Below are positions 19,407 to 28,687 of a DNA stretch of 64,000 nt, piece by piece. The DNA is taken from positions 1,860,001 through 1,924,000 of the forward strand of contig NZ_CP121111.1 in NCBI RefSeq assembly GCF_029625335.1, given 5' to 3'. The translations under genes and the position numbers were made by a program. Under the pieces are notes generated by a model that was not told the DNA's origin, ran no database searches, and saw only the letters and a program-made list of their open reading frames with translations. The first letter of the stretch is position 1. Every line of letters starts with the position of its first letter. Origin of the DNA: Flavobacterium nitratireducens (GTDB taxonomy: Bacteria > Bacteroidota > Bacteroidia > Flavobacteriales > Flavobacteriaceae).

Positions 19407-19775
19407 ATGATTATATACAACGTTACTACAAATATTCACGAAAGTGTTCACGACCAATGGATGATTTGGATGCAACACAAACACATCCCTGAAATGTTAG
19501 CAACCGGAAAATTTACAAATGCCAAATTAGTTCGTGTTTTAGTAGAAGAAGAAATGGGCGGAGTGACTTACTCAGCTCAATTTACAACCGATAGTTTAGT
19601 AACCTTAGAAAAATTCTATCAGGAAAATGAGGCTGTATTTCAAGCAGAAGGTCAAAAAGCTTTTTGGAGAAAAAATGCTTACTTTCCGTACGGAATTACA
19701 AGTGATTTCGGAACATTAGAGATAACTGGACTAAAGTCCAGCCTTACAAAATATGTCGAGCCGATGGCTCTTTGA
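19407..19775 (+). CDS. DUF4286 family protein, C-terminus extended by a repeat
   Basis: The core (MIIYNVTTNIHESVHDQWMIWM, HIPEMLATGKFTNAKLVRVL) has the ferredoxin-like DUF4286 pattern common in Bacteroidota, function unknown. The family core ends at about the YFPYGITSDFG segment. The last ~18 residues here (ITGLKSSLTKYVEPMAL) are encoded by the first hairpins of the repeat cassette at 19726, so the native C-terminus appears to have been replaced or extended. It is 50 bp after the TPR gene and 78 bp before ksgA. Confidence 0.85.
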   Translation: MIIYNVTTNIHESVHDQWMIWMQHKHIPEMLATGKFTNAKLVRVLVEEEMGGVTYSAQFTTDSLVTLEKFYQENEAVFQAEGQKAFWRKNAYFPYGITSDFGTLEITGLKSSLTKYVEPMAL

Positions 19776-19832
19776 AATTAGTAAAGTTCCGTAGGAACGA
19801 ATCATATTGTAGCAACGGATTTTAATCCGTTG
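19726..19832. repeat. Cassette of four short palindromes (REP-like)
   Basis: Four palindromes follow each other: CTGGACT-aa-AGTCCAG (19726-19741), GAGCC-gat-GGCTC (19758-19770), GTTCC-gta-GGAAC (19786-19798) and CAACGGAT-ttta-ATCCGTTG (19813-19832). Gaps are 14-16 bp. Such strings resemble REP/BIME elements of Bacteroidota. Confidence 0.75.
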
Positions 19833-19852
19833 AAAACAAAAGCAAAAAAATC

Positions 19853-20631
19853 ATGGATAAAGTAAAAGCAAAAAAACACCTTGGACAACATTTCTTAAAA
19901 GACGAAAGTATCGCTGCAGCTATTGCCGACACATTAAGTTTACAAGGATATGAAGACGTACTGGAAATAGGACCAGGAATGGGTGTTCTAACCAAATACC
20001 TTTTGGACAAACCCATTACTACCTATGTAATTGAAATTGATACGGAATCGGTGGATTATTTAAATGCGCATTATCCAAAATTACACGGCAAAATTATTTC
20101 TCAGGATTTTCTAAAATACAATATCAACGAAGTTTTTAGCAACAAACCATTTGCTATCATAGGAAACTTCCCTTATAACATTTCTACCCAAATCGTTTTT
20201 AGAGTATTAGAATTCAAAGCGCAAATTCCTGAATTTTCAGGTATGTTTCAAAAAGAAGTAGCCGAACGCATTTGTGAAAAAAAGGCAGCAAGGCTTACGG
20301 AATTTTATCGGTATTAGCTCAGGCTTTTTACGATACCGAATATCTTTTTACAGTTGATGAAAACGTATTTAACCCACCTCCAAAAGTAAAATCAGGAGTG
20401 ATGCGAATGCGTAGAAAAGAAGATTATAGCTTGCCATGTGGCGAAAAATTATTCTTTACAGTGGTAAAAACCGCTTTTCAACAACGACGCAAAACCTTAC
20501 GTAACAGTTTAAAAACACTCGATTTATCGGATAATTTAAGAGAAGATAGTATCTTTGACCTCCGTCCGGAGCAATTGGACGTTGCACAATTTATCGAACT
20601 TACTCAAAAAATAGAAGCCGATGGAATTTAA
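19853..20631 (+). pseudogene. ksgA: 16S rRNA dimethyladenosine transferase KsgA, frameshifted
   Basis: KsgA dimethylates two adjacent adenines in the 3' hairpin of 16S rRNA. The AdoMet motif [13 protein letters not shown], acidic IEID motif and catalytic NFPYNIST (motif IV) are intact. The frame breaks in the A7 run at 20277-20283; one extra A gives [20 protein letters not shown] and continues through [11 protein letters not shown] to 20631. Loss of this conserved gene is unlikely, so a sequencing or assembly error is my preferred reading. The stop overlaps the mgtE start by 11 bp. Confidence 0.92.
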
Positions 20632-21972
20632 AATCAGCAAAGACTTAATTCTCGAACTCAAACAGCACATTGCGAATCATCAGGACAAGGAATTAGAATC
20701 CTTACTGAATGACATGCACCATGCTGATATTGCCGAGATTTTAGACGAGCTTGATTTTGATGAAGCTACCTATATTTTTAAAGTTCTAGATTCCGAAAAA
20801 ACAGCAGAAATTCTTCTAGAATTAGAAGATGATTTGCGTGAAAATATCTTGAGTCGCCTTTCGGCCAAAGAAATTGCCGAGGAATTAGACGAGCTCGACA
20901 CCGATGATGCCGCAGATATCATTGCCGAGCTTTCCCAATCCAAAAAAGAAGAGGTAATCTCAGAGTTAGAAGACTTAGAACACGCTAAAGACATCATCGA
21001 CTTATTGCGCTATGATGAAGATACCGCAGGGGGTTTGATGGGGAAAGAGTTAGTAAAAGTCAATGAAAACTGGAACGTACTAACCTGTGTTAAAGAAATG
21101 CGTGCTCAAGCAGAAAATGTTTCTAGAGTACATTCTATTTATGTAGTTGATGATCAAAATCGATTAAAAGGACGATTATCACTCAAAGATTTATTAACCA
21201 CATCCACAAAAGCACAAATCTCTGAAATTTACATCAAAAACGTTACCTCTGTAAGTGTTGATGCCGAAGATGTGGAAGTAGCAAGAATCATGCAAAAATA
21301 CGATTTGGAGGCTATTCCAGTAATTGATGCCATGGGTCGATTAGTGGGTCGAATTACCATTGATGATATTATTGACGTAATCCGTGAAGAAGCTGATAAA
21401 GATTACCAATTAGCAGCGGGTATCTCTCAAGACGTAGAAGCCGATGATAGCATTCTTGAATTGACTAAAGCACGATTACCTTGGTTAGTTTTAGCACTTT
21501 TAGGAGGATTCATAACAGTAAGGGTACTGGGATTGTTTGAAAGCGCTATGGCCGAACACGGTAAATTATTCTTTTTACACCCTTAATTGCTGCAATGGCG
21601 GGGAATGTTGGTGTACAATCCTCAGCTATCATTGTTCAGGGTTTAGCCAATGATACTTTGAGTGGCTCCCTATTTAATAGATTGATAAAAGAAATTTCAC
21701 AAAGTTTGTTAAGTGGTTCCATATTAGCATTCATATTATTTGTTGGAAGTTATCTTATTTTAAACGAACCTGTAATCATTGGATTTGTAATTTGTACTGC
21801 CTTGATTTCAGTAATTATAATTGCATCTTTAATCGGTACATTTGTACCATTATTACTGGATAAATTTGGAATTGACCCTGCTCTCGCAACAGGACCATTT
21901 ATCACAACGAGTAATGACATTTGCGGAATCTTAATCTATTTTTCAATTGCAAAATTGATTTTAGGATTTTAA
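20621..21972 (+). pseudogene. mgtE: Magnesium transporter MgtE, frameshifted
   Basis: MgtE is a Mg2+-gated inner-membrane magnesium channel. The N-terminal superhelical domain (repeated DELDFDEATYI, DELDTDDAADI), the CBS pair (VHSIYVVDDQNRLKGRL, LEAIPVIDAMGRLVGRI) and the membrane domain are all present. The frame breaks in the T5 run at 21572-21576, inside the transmembrane domain. One extra T restores GKLFFFTPLIAAMAGNVGVQSS. The remaining TM helices lie at 21595-21972, so neither fragment would be a functional channel. Confidence 0.92.
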
Positions 21973-22025
21973 ATATTTACAATACCAAAATCACTTTTTA
22001 ATATCGAATTTATAAATTTTAGAAA

Positions 22026-22805
22026 ATGAAAGTACACATAATAGGAGGAGGTAATCTAGGTTCGGCCATTGCATTAGGAATGGCAAAAACGACTAGTGAA
22101 CACCAAATTACAGTTACAAGAAGAAATACCGCTAGCATCCTTTATTTAGAAAAATTAGGCGTTACGGTTACTACCGACAACAAACACAACATCCAGGAGG
22201 CTGATGTTATCATCTTAACGATAAAACCTTATCAGGTGGAAACGGTTTTAAAAGAAATCCTTCCGGTGATATCTAATAAAACGATTGCTTCGGCTGTAAC
22301 AGGATTATCAACTGAAGCTTTGCAGAAGAAAATTGGACCAAACCATCAAGCAGTTCGTATTATGCCTAATATTGCGGCTCAATATGCAGCATCAGCAACC
22401 TGTATTGCCTTTGATGAAAAACATGCAGCCGAAGGACAAAAACTAGTTACCATTTTTGAATCATTAGGAACAGCACCTGTTATTGACGAAAAATTAATGG
22501 ATGCTGCCACAGTTTTAGCTGCTAGTGGAACCGCTTTTGCCTTGCGTTATATTAGAGCTTCTATGCAGGCAGGAATCGAGATTGGTTTTGACTGGAAAAC
22601 AGCATTAGCAATTTCAGCACAAACTGTAAAAGGCGCTGCCGAAATGGTAATGGAAGAACAAATGCATCCAGAACAATTAATCGATCGAGTTACAACACCT
22701 CAAGGTTGTACAATTACAGGATTAAGCGAAATGGAATCACATGGCTTCAGTTCGTCTATCATCCGCGGAATTAAAGCAGCCGTTAAGAAAATTAAGGATC
22801 TTTAA
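22026..22805 (+). CDS. proC: Pyrroline-5-carboxylate reductase
   Basis: ProC catalyses the last step of proline synthesis, NAD(P)H reduction of pyrroline-5-carboxylate. The N-terminal Rossmann loop IGGGNLGSAIALGM, the TIKPYQVETVL segment, VRIMPNIA, and the C-terminal dimerisation region (SGTAFALRYIRA, RVTTPQGCTITGL) are typical. The 259-residue length is normal. It lies 53 bp after mgtE and ends in a short hairpin. Confidence 0.94.
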   Translation: MKVHIIGGGNLGSAIALGMAKTTSEHQITVTRRNTASILYLEKLGVTVTTDNKHNIQEADVIILTIKPYQVETVLKEILPVISNKTIASAVTGLSTEALQKKIGPNHQAVRIMPNIAAQYAASATCIAFDEKHAAEGQKLVTIFESLGTAPVIDEKLMDAATVLAASGTAFALRYIRASMQAGIEIGFDWKTALAISAQTVKGAAEMVMEEQMHPEQLIDRVTTPQGCTITGLSEMESHGFSSSIIRGIKAAVKKIKDL

Positions 22806-22823
22806 AATTTTAGTTTAAAAAAA

Positions 22824-22848
22824 GGCCTCCCAAAAAAAATGAGAGGCC
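22824..22848. terminator. Hairpin between proC and the GH43 pseudogene
   Basis: GGCCTC (22824-22829) pairs with GAGGCC (22843-22848) around an A-rich loop, between convergent genes. Confidence 0.6.
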
Positions 22849-22872
22849 CTTTCCACTAATATAAAAAAACAA

Positions 22873-23928
22873 CTATTCTTTCCTCTTGGCTTTCAAAGCC
22901 ATTTTGTTATCATCTATATCCTGACCAAAATCAGGCATACCGTCCTTTGTCCATCTCAACACTCTAGCACGAGTATGACGATTAGGATCAGACAAAGCAT
23001 CTCCTTGTATCTTTTCATAATCGCGGGCATGATAAATCATAATATCTGTTTTCCCATCTTCACTTAAAGTAAAACAATTATGCCCTGGTCAGTAACGTTT
23101 AAATTTTTCATTGGTAAAGAAAACAGGTTGGCCTAATTTGTGCCAAGAAGCAGGATCTAATAAGTCGGCGCCTTCATTTGCCCAAAGCAAACCTAGACAA
23201 TAGGTCGCATCAGTAGCACTAGCTGAAAAAGTCATAAATACTTTGCCGTTTTTCACCAATACCGCCGGTCCTTCATTCACTTTATAAGTATGCATTTCCC
23301 AATCTTAATCAGGCTGGCTAATAACCACTTGTTTTTCATCAACCGTTGTTGGGCTTGTCATTTTGGCAATGTATAAACTAGTATTTACTACATTTCCAGG
23401 ACCTCTATCCACCCAAACCAAGTAACGTTGCCCTTTTAGTACAAAAGTGGTAGCATCTAATGCAAAAATATCTTTATTGGTTTTCAATTGACCTTCTTCT
23501 TTCCACTCTCCTTTTGTTGGATCTTCAGAAGGATTAGACAAAGCATACATACGTATTTTCCATATATCTTCGGCTGAACCCGCAGCAAAATATATATACC
23601 ATTTACCCTCAATACGATGCAACTCAGGAGCCCAAATATGATGACCCATAGGACCTGAATTGTGTTTACGCCATACAACTACCGGTTTTGCTTGTTTAAT
23701 ACCATTAATCGTTTTTGAACTTCGAATTTCAATTCGGTCATATTCAGGAGCAGTTGCAATAAAATAATAAATCCCCTCTGGTGTTTATGTCACAAAAGGA
23801 TCGGCACGCTGCACAGCTATAGGATTCTCAAATTGGTTCTTTTTAAGTTTTTGAGCATAGCTATTTATTCCCAAAATAATAAAACTAAAAACTACACAAA
23901 TACGTAAAAATTGTAAAGATAAATTCAT
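22873..23928 (-). pseudogene. Glycoside hydrolase family 43 protein with three internal stops
   Basis: One uninterrupted frame of 352 codons runs from ATG 23928 to TAG 22873, broken by three nonsense codons and no frameshift: TAA at 23787-23785, TAA at 23307-23305 and TGA at 23091-23089. It encodes a signal peptide (ending INSYAQ) and a five-bladed GH43 fold: QRADPFVT with the catalytic Asp, HIWAPELHRIEGKWYIYFAAG, and NEGPAVL with the catalytic Glu. Homologues act on arabinan or xylan side chains. The frame is otherwise well conserved, so inactivation is recent or the stops are errors. Confidence 0.9.
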
Positions 23929-24202
23929 AATAATCTTCTAAAAAGCGAAACAATAATTTTAAATGTAATATTTACATTTATTAAAAAGATTGTAAATATA
24001 ATGTATTTAATGTTTCATTTTTTGAAAATTTAAAAATTAACAAAAAAAGCTTTTTTAGACTTATTTAAAATGTAAAAATAGTAATGCAAATTATTAATAA
24101 TCATGTATTTTATCGGTTAAAAAAGCACGATATCGAAAACCCTAAAAGTTCCTTTTATAAAACTAAAAAATACTGTAATTTTATAACAAAGAGAGCCCAA
24201 TC

Positions 24203-24210
24203 TACTTTTG
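24203..24210 (+). promoter_or_regulatory. -7 box (TACTTTTG) of a small unit
   Basis: TACTTTTG matches TAnnTTTG. A TTA triplet sits 19 bp upstream in the -33 position. The predicted start lies shortly before the 25-codon ORF at 24263. Confidence 0.4.
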
Positions 24211-24262
24211 ACTTTTCTATTTAATGGTTTACTGGGGTTACTAACACTAAATAAGCATTATT

Positions 24263-24340
24263 ATGAAAAAGTTATTCAACATGTTTTACGACAAAATCTC
24301 ACGCTTTTTATTCGGAGACGAAACTATGGTGAGATATTAA
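24263..24340 (+). CDS. Candidate 25-residue small protein
   Basis: The ORF encodes MKKLFNMFYDKISRFLFGDE and five more residues, a short amphipathic peptide. It lies between a -7 box at 24203 and a strong terminator at 24412. The length is too short for coding statistics, and I see no clear ribosome site. It may be a real small protein or a chance ORF in a small RNA. Confidence 0.3.
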   Translation: MKKLFNMFYDKISRFLFGDETMVRY

Positions 24341-24411
24341 ACCAATACCAGAAATAAAAAAACCGCAGCTTATGTAAAAAATTACTTTTAGGTTTTTGAT
24401 TAATTCAACAG

Positions 24412-24454
24412 AAAACCATTTCTGATTTTATTTAAAATCAGAAATGGTTTTTTT
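24412..24454 (+). terminator. Strong terminator hairpin
   Basis: Arms 24412-24430 and 24433-24451 are complementary over 19 bp, with only 2 nt between them, and end in a T7 run. No annotated gene precedes it on this strand, which implies a transcript from the spacer. Confidence 0.8.
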
Positions 24455-24456
24455 GT

Positions 24457-24464
24457 TATTTTTG
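24457..24464 (+). promoter_or_regulatory. -7 box (TATTTTTG) for the dehydrogenase gene
   Basis: TATTTTTG fits TAnnTTTG, 22 bp upstream of the ATG at 24487 and directly after the terminator. Confidence 0.45.
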
Positions 24465-24486
24465 ATTCCTCAATAGAAAAGGAATT

Positions 24487-25434
24487 ATGAGCATCAAAAT
24501 ACTTCACATCGATAGCAACCATCCTGTTTTACTTCAACAATTACAGGAAGCCGGTTATGAAAACCATGAAGATTTCAAATCATCAAAAGAAGCTATCGAA
24601 GCCAAGATAAAGGATTACCACGGCATAGTTATTCGAAGTCGTTTTAAGATTGACAAAAACTTCATTGACAAAGCTACAAATTTGCAATTTATTGCTCGTG
24701 TAGGAGCTGGTTTAGAAAGTATTGACTGTGATTATGCTTCTTCAAAAAACATAGCCTTGATAGCGGCTCCTGAAGGGAATCGCAATGCAGTTGCTGAACA
24801 TTCTCTAGGTATGCTATTATCGCTATTTAATAATTTGAATCGTGCCGATCGAGAAATTCGCGCAGGACATTGGAACCGAGAAAGCAACCGCGGACATGAA
24901 TTAGATGGAAAAACGGTTGGAATTATTGGTTATGGTAACATGGGAAAATGGTTTGCTAAGAAATTGAGAGGTTTTGATGTTGAAGTACTTTGTTATGACA
25001 TCAAAGATAATGTGGGTGATGAAAACGCCAAACAGGTTTCATTAACCGAATTACAACAAAAAACAGACGTTTTAAGTTTGCACCTTCCTTGGACTCCAGA
25101 AACTGATAAAATGGTCAATACTGCCTTTATTAACGCTTTTGCAAAAGCATTCTGGATACTTAATACCTCAAGAGGAAAAAACATCGTTACAGCCGACTTA
25201 GTGGCAGCCCTTCAATCCAAGAGGATATTAGGAGCAGGACTAGATGTTTTAGAATATGAGAAACTTTCCTTCGAAACATTATTTCAAGATAAAAATACAC
25301 CCGAAGCCTTTCAGTATTTATTAGAAGCCGATAATGTATTATTATCTCCCCATGTAGCGGGATGGACATTTGAAAGTCATGAACGACTTGCACAAACAAT
25401 AGTTGATAAAATCAAAGCTTTGTATTCCAAATAA
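24487..25434 (+). CDS. D-isomer-specific 2-hydroxyacid dehydrogenase (phosphoglycerate-dehydrogenase-like)
   Basis: The enzyme reduces 2-oxo acids or oxidises D-2-hydroxyacids with NAD(H). The 315-residue protein shows the NAD-binding GIIGYGNMGKWFAKKL, the substrate/catalytic Arg in NTSRGKN, and the catalytic His in LLSPHVAGWTFES. It lacks the ACT domain of classical SerA, so it is the short form. A serine-pathway role is possible but unproven, since neither serB nor serC is adjacent. Confidence 0.9.
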   Translation: MSIKILHIDSNHPVLLQQLQEAGYENHEDFKSSKEAIEAKIKDYHGIVIRSRFKIDKNFIDKATNLQFIARVGAGLESIDCDYASSKNIALIAAPEGNRNAVAEHSLGMLLSLFNNLNRADREIRAGHWNRESNRGHELDGKTVGIIGYGNMGKWFAKKLRGFDVEVLCYDIKDNVGDENAKQVSLTELQQKTDVLSLHLPWTPETDKMVNTAFINAFAKAFWILNTSRGKNIVTADLVAALQSKRILGAGLDVLEYEKLSFETLFQDKNTPEAFQYLLEADNVLLSPHVAGWTFESHERLAQTIVDKIKALYSK

Positions 25435-25527
25435 AACAGAAACACACTGTATTTAAGGAATTTATATTTTCGATTTACAAAATAATTTCATAAATTTATT
25501 TATTGATAATCACTAAATTATAGGGTT

Positions 25528-25809
25528 ATGGAAAATTCAAAATATGAACACTGGAATCAACCGCAAGCATTTGAAGAAGACAATAAAAGAATTGCCGCTG
25601 GCATATTAGCCATTATTTTAGGACCTTTTGGTATCCATAAATTTTTATTAGGTTATACCAAAGAAGGTATAATTTGGCTATTTCTAAGTTTGATTAGTTT
25701 TGCTACACTAACAGGCTTATTAGGACTTATAGAAGGCATCATTTATTTGACTAAATCAGATGAAGAATTTATAAAAACCTATCAAATAGGTCGAAAACCT
25801 TGGTTTTAA
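25528..25809 (+). CDS. TM2 domain-containing membrane protein
   Basis: The 93-residue protein has a soluble N-terminus (~25 residues) and the TM2 hairpin: AAGILAIILGPFGIHKFLLG, then EGIIWLFLSLISF with LLGLIEGIIYL. The GIHKFLLG turn is diagnostic. Its function is unknown in bacteria. It stands alone, followed by a hairpin. Confidence 0.9.
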   Translation: MENSKYEHWNQPQAFEEDNKRIAAGILAIILGPFGIHKFLLGYTKEGIIWLFLSLISFATLTGLLGLIEGIIYLTKSDEEFIKTYQIGRKPWF

Positions 25810-25834
25810 GAATTAAGATTAACTGTAAAATAAA

Positions 25835-25880
25835 AACCGCTCATTAGCAGAATTGAGAATTAATTTACTAATCAGCGGTT
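25835..25880. terminator. Hairpin between TM2 gene and olsF
   Basis: AACCGCT near 25835 pairs with AGCGGTT at 25874-25880, with partial pairing of CATTAG and CTAAT inside. It sits between convergent genes. Confidence 0.5.
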
Positions 25881-25913
25881 GTGTGTTATATGTACTATTA
25901 TTATTAAGGAAAC

Positions 25914-27716
25914 TTACTCCCCTTTTTCACTTAATTTCTTTTCTAATTCCGCTTGAAATTCTTCCATAACAGGCTTCATAGTACTTTCTGGAATATCTGC
26001 AATTCGGATATACATTAAACCATCAATAGCATTATTAAATAACGGATCGACATTGAAAGCCACTACTCTTGCGTTTTGTTTGATGTATTTTTTAATTAAT
26101 ACTGGCAAACGAAGTACTCCAGGCTCTAACTCATCAATAATCTTATCAAATTTATTCAAATCGGCTTCTGTTTCATTGAAAATAAAATCCTTATCGGCAT
26201 CCTTCAATTTAACTTTATATGCTTTTTTAGGATGAATGTACTGCGCAATATACGGATCATAATAATTGGACTTCATAAACTCAATCATCAATGATTTAGA
26301 AAAATCCGAAAATTGATTGCTTATACTTACTCCACCAATTAGATATTTATGTTCTGGAAAACGCAAAGTAGTATGAATAATTCCTTTCCAGAGTAAAAAC
26401 AAAGGCATTGGTTTTTGCTGATATTCTTTGATAATAAAAGCACGTCCCATTTCGATAGAATGCTGCATGGTTTCAAACAATTCTGGTTCAAAACGGAACA
26501 ATTCATTCAAATAAAAACCTTCAATACCATATTTAGGATAAATTTCTCCTCCTAATCCCATTCGATAAGCACCTGCAATTTTTTGCGCCTCATCATCCCA
26601 TAAGAAAAGATGGTGATAGTATTTATCAAATTTATCCAAATCAATAGATTCGTTAGTCCCTTCTCCTACTTCTCTAAAAGTAATTTCTCGTAAGCGACCT
26701 ATCTCATGTAAAATACTAGGAATCCTATTTGCTTCTGTAAAAAAGACTTCATAATTCTTGCTCTGAAGCAATCGGCAATCGGTATTTCTTAAGGCATTTA
26801 CTTCAGCAATAATCTTATCTTGATTTGCAGGAGTAGCAATTTCTTTTGGATTCTTAGTAATTTTTAGATTAGGAGTCGTAATCAATTTACTTTCCTTTTC
26901 AAACGGATTCGCTAACATATAGGTTTTCTTTCTCAAGAATTCCGAATAGGCATCAATATTTTCGTATTCATTTTGTTCAGCAACCGAAATCGGTTTACCA
27001 ATTCTAACCTTAATCACGCGGTTCTTTTGACTAAACAATTCCGAAGGCAATTTGGCTGTACGTAATGTACCACTGATTTTAGAAAGCAAATAAAACAGAT
27101 TACTGTTTTTAGCATGGAAATAAATAGGAATAACCGGCACTTGGGCTTTTCGAATCACCTTAATAGCCCCTTCTTCCCAAGGCTTATCCACTATCAGCTG
27201 ACCATCTTTGTAACTAGAAACTTCTCCTGCCGGAAACATCCCAAGAGGCTTTCCATCACTTAAATGACGTAACGTTTCTTTTATACCTAAAACACTGGAT
27301 TTTTTATCCTTATGATTTTCAAAAGGATTAACTGGCATTATATATTGCTTTAAAGGCTCAATACGATGCAATAGAAAATTAGCAATAATCTTAAAATTAG
27401 GCTCTTTTTCAAGCATTAATTTCAACAACAAAATCCCATCTATCCCTCCAAGTGGATGATTCGATATGGTAATGTAAGCGCCATCTTTAGGCAAACGCTT
27501 GTAATCTTCTTCTGGTATTTCAAATTTTATTTGTAAATCATCTACAATTCCATTTAAAAAATCGATTTCTTTTAAATGTTTGTTACGATTATACACTTTA
27601 TTTAGTGTAGAAATTTTGAGCACTTTCATCAATAGCCACCCGGAAAAAGTCCCTAAGACCCCGTATTTCTCAACATTTATTGCTTTTGCAACTTCTTTAG
27701 CGGTAACTAAACCCAT
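25914..27716 (-). CDS. olsF: Bifunctional ornithine-lipid acyltransferase (OlsF-like)
   Basis: The N-terminal ~280 residues are a PlsC-type acyltransferase (NHPLGGIDG as the HxxxxD box, MFPAGEVSS as the EGxxS-like box). The C-terminal ~300 residues are a GNAT-type N-acyltransferase domain related to OlsB/hemolysin-like proteins. This order matches OlsF, reported from Serratia and Flavobacterium johnsoniae, where one polypeptide makes both acyl links of ornithine lipid. Those lipids are phosphate-free membrane lipids. It has its own -7 box upstream and is divergent from xth. Confidence 0.83.
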   Translation of the reverse strand: MGLVTAKEVAKAINVEKYGVLGTFSGWLLMKVLKISTLNKVYNRNKHLKEIDFLNGIVDDLQIKFEIPEEDYKRLPKDGAYITISNHPLGGIDGILLLKLMLEKEPNFKIIANFLLHRIEPLKQYIMPVNPFENHKDKKSSVLGIKETLRHLSDGKPLGMFPAGEVSSYKDGQLIVDKPWEEGAIKVIRKAQVPVIPIYFHAKNSNLFYLLSKISGTLRTAKLPSELFSQKNRVIKVRIGKPISVAEQNEYENIDAYSEFLRKKTYMLANPFEKESKLITTPNLKITKNPKEIATPANQDKIIAEVNALRNTDCRLLQSKNYEVFFTEANRIPSILHEIGRLREITFREVGEGTNESIDLDKFDKYYHHLFLWDDEAQKIAGAYRMGLGGEIYPKYGIEGFYLNELFRFEPELFETMQHSIEMGRAFIIKEYQQKPMPLFLLWKGIIHTTLRFPEHKYLIGGVSISNQFSDFSKSLMIEFMKSNYYDPYIAQYIHPKKAYKVKLKDADKDFIFNETEADLNKFDKIIDELEPGVLRLPVLIKKYIKQNARVVAFNVDPLFNNAIDGLMYIRIADIPESTMKPVMEEFQAELEKKLSEKGE

Positions 27717-27743
27717 TTATATTTTTCTTTTTTGAGCGAAAAA

Positions 27744-27751
27744 CAAAGATA
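27744..27751 (-). promoter_or_regulatory. -7 box (TATCTTTG) for olsF
   Basis: TATCTTTG on the minus strand fits TAnnTTTG, 27 bp upstream of the olsF ATG. Confidence 0.5.
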
Positions 27752-27825
27752 GAAAAAAACTCCATTATCCGACTATATGCCGAATTTGATTTTAATATTT
27801 ACCAATAGTCCCTTATATTTTTTAG

Positions 27826-27833
27826 TATTTTTG
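27826..27833 (+). promoter_or_regulatory. -7 box (TATTTTTG) for xth
   Basis: TATTTTTG fits TAnnTTTG, 20 bp upstream of the xth ATG. The two divergent promoters share a 137-bp gap. Confidence 0.45.
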
Positions 27834-27853
27834 GAAATCTAAAAAATAAAAAA

Positions 27854-28618
27854 ATGAGGATTTTATCGTATAATGTCAATGGCATTCGAGCCGCTATTAC
27901 AAAAGGTTTTATCAATTGGTTAGAACAAGCAAAACCCGATGTGGTTTGTCTTCAGGAAATTAAGGCAACTCCGGACCAACTCCCTTTAATGGATTTTGAA
28001 ATGGCGGGTTACCCATACCATTATTGGTTTCCTGCTACCAAAAAAGGCTATAGTGGTGTTGCTATTTTATCTAAAACAAAGCCAAAAAATGTAGTTTATG
28101 GCACAGGAATTGAGCACATGGACTTCGAAGGACGAAATATTCGTGTCGATTTTGAGGATTTTTCAGTGATGAGTTTGTATTTGCCTTCGGGAACAAATAT
28201 TGAAAGATTGAATCATAAATTCCAATATATGGATGATTTCCAAAATTATATTAATGAATTGAAAAAGGAAATCCCTAACCTCATCATTTGTGGTGATTAC
28301 AATATTTGTCACGAAGCCATCGACATTCACGACCCAATAAGAAACGCTAAAGTTTCTGGTTTTCTTCCTGAAGAACGTGCATGGCTAGACGGGTTCTTGA
28401 AAAATGGTTTTATAGACAGTTTCCGATTTTTAAACAAAGAACCTGGTAATTATTCTTGGTGGACGGTACGCGTAAAAACCGCAAGAGCCGAAAATAAAGG
28501 TTGGCGTATTGATTATTGTTTGGTTAGTGAACCTTTAAAAGAAAAGATCAAAAGAGCACTAATTTTACCAGAAGCAAAACATTCTGACCATTGCCCCGTT
28601 CTTGTAGATATAGAATAA
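27854..28618 (+). CDS. xth: Exodeoxyribonuclease III (AP endonuclease)
   Basis: The enzyme cleaves at abasic sites and trims 3' blocks in base-excision repair. The 254-residue protein has the EEP-fold signatures: MRILSYNVNGIRAA, the metal-binding Glu in CLQEIKA, LICGDYNICHEAID, WRIDYCLVS and the catalytic SDHCPV near the C-terminus. The length is normal. It is followed by an OmpA-family lipoprotein gene 69 bp away. Confidence 0.95.
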   Translation: MRILSYNVNGIRAAITKGFINWLEQAKPDVVCLQEIKATPDQLPLMDFEMAGYPYHYWFPATKKGYSGVAILSKTKPKNVVYGTGIEHMDFEGRNIRVDFEDFSVMSLYLPSGTNIERLNHKFQYMDDFQNYINELKKEIPNLIICGDYNICHEAIDIHDPIRNAKVSGFLPEERAWLDGFLKNGFIDSFRFLNKEPGNYSWWTVRVKTARAENKGWRIDYCLVSEPLKEKIKRALILPEAKHSDHCPVLVDIE

Positions 28619-28687
28619 AAAACAATTGCAATAGCAATTGCAATGACAATGTAAAAAAATATTTAGGTTCAAATAAAATTAAATAAC

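Larger units (their letters stand above)
23929..24486. other. 558-bp spacer with a possible small transcription unit
   Basis: The first ~270 bp (to ~24200) are very AT-rich and show no gene. The rest carries a -7 box, a short ORF, a strong terminator hairpin and a second -7 box, each listed separately. Confidence 0.6.

Noticed and set aside
22873..23928. Stop-codon reassignment as the cause of internal TAA/TGA
   Set aside because: TAA, TAG and TGA all end intact genes normally in the window, so recoding is unlikely.
28618..28660. CAATTGCAAT direct/inverted repeats after xth
   Set aside because: The pairing is short and low-complexity; I cannot separate it from base composition.
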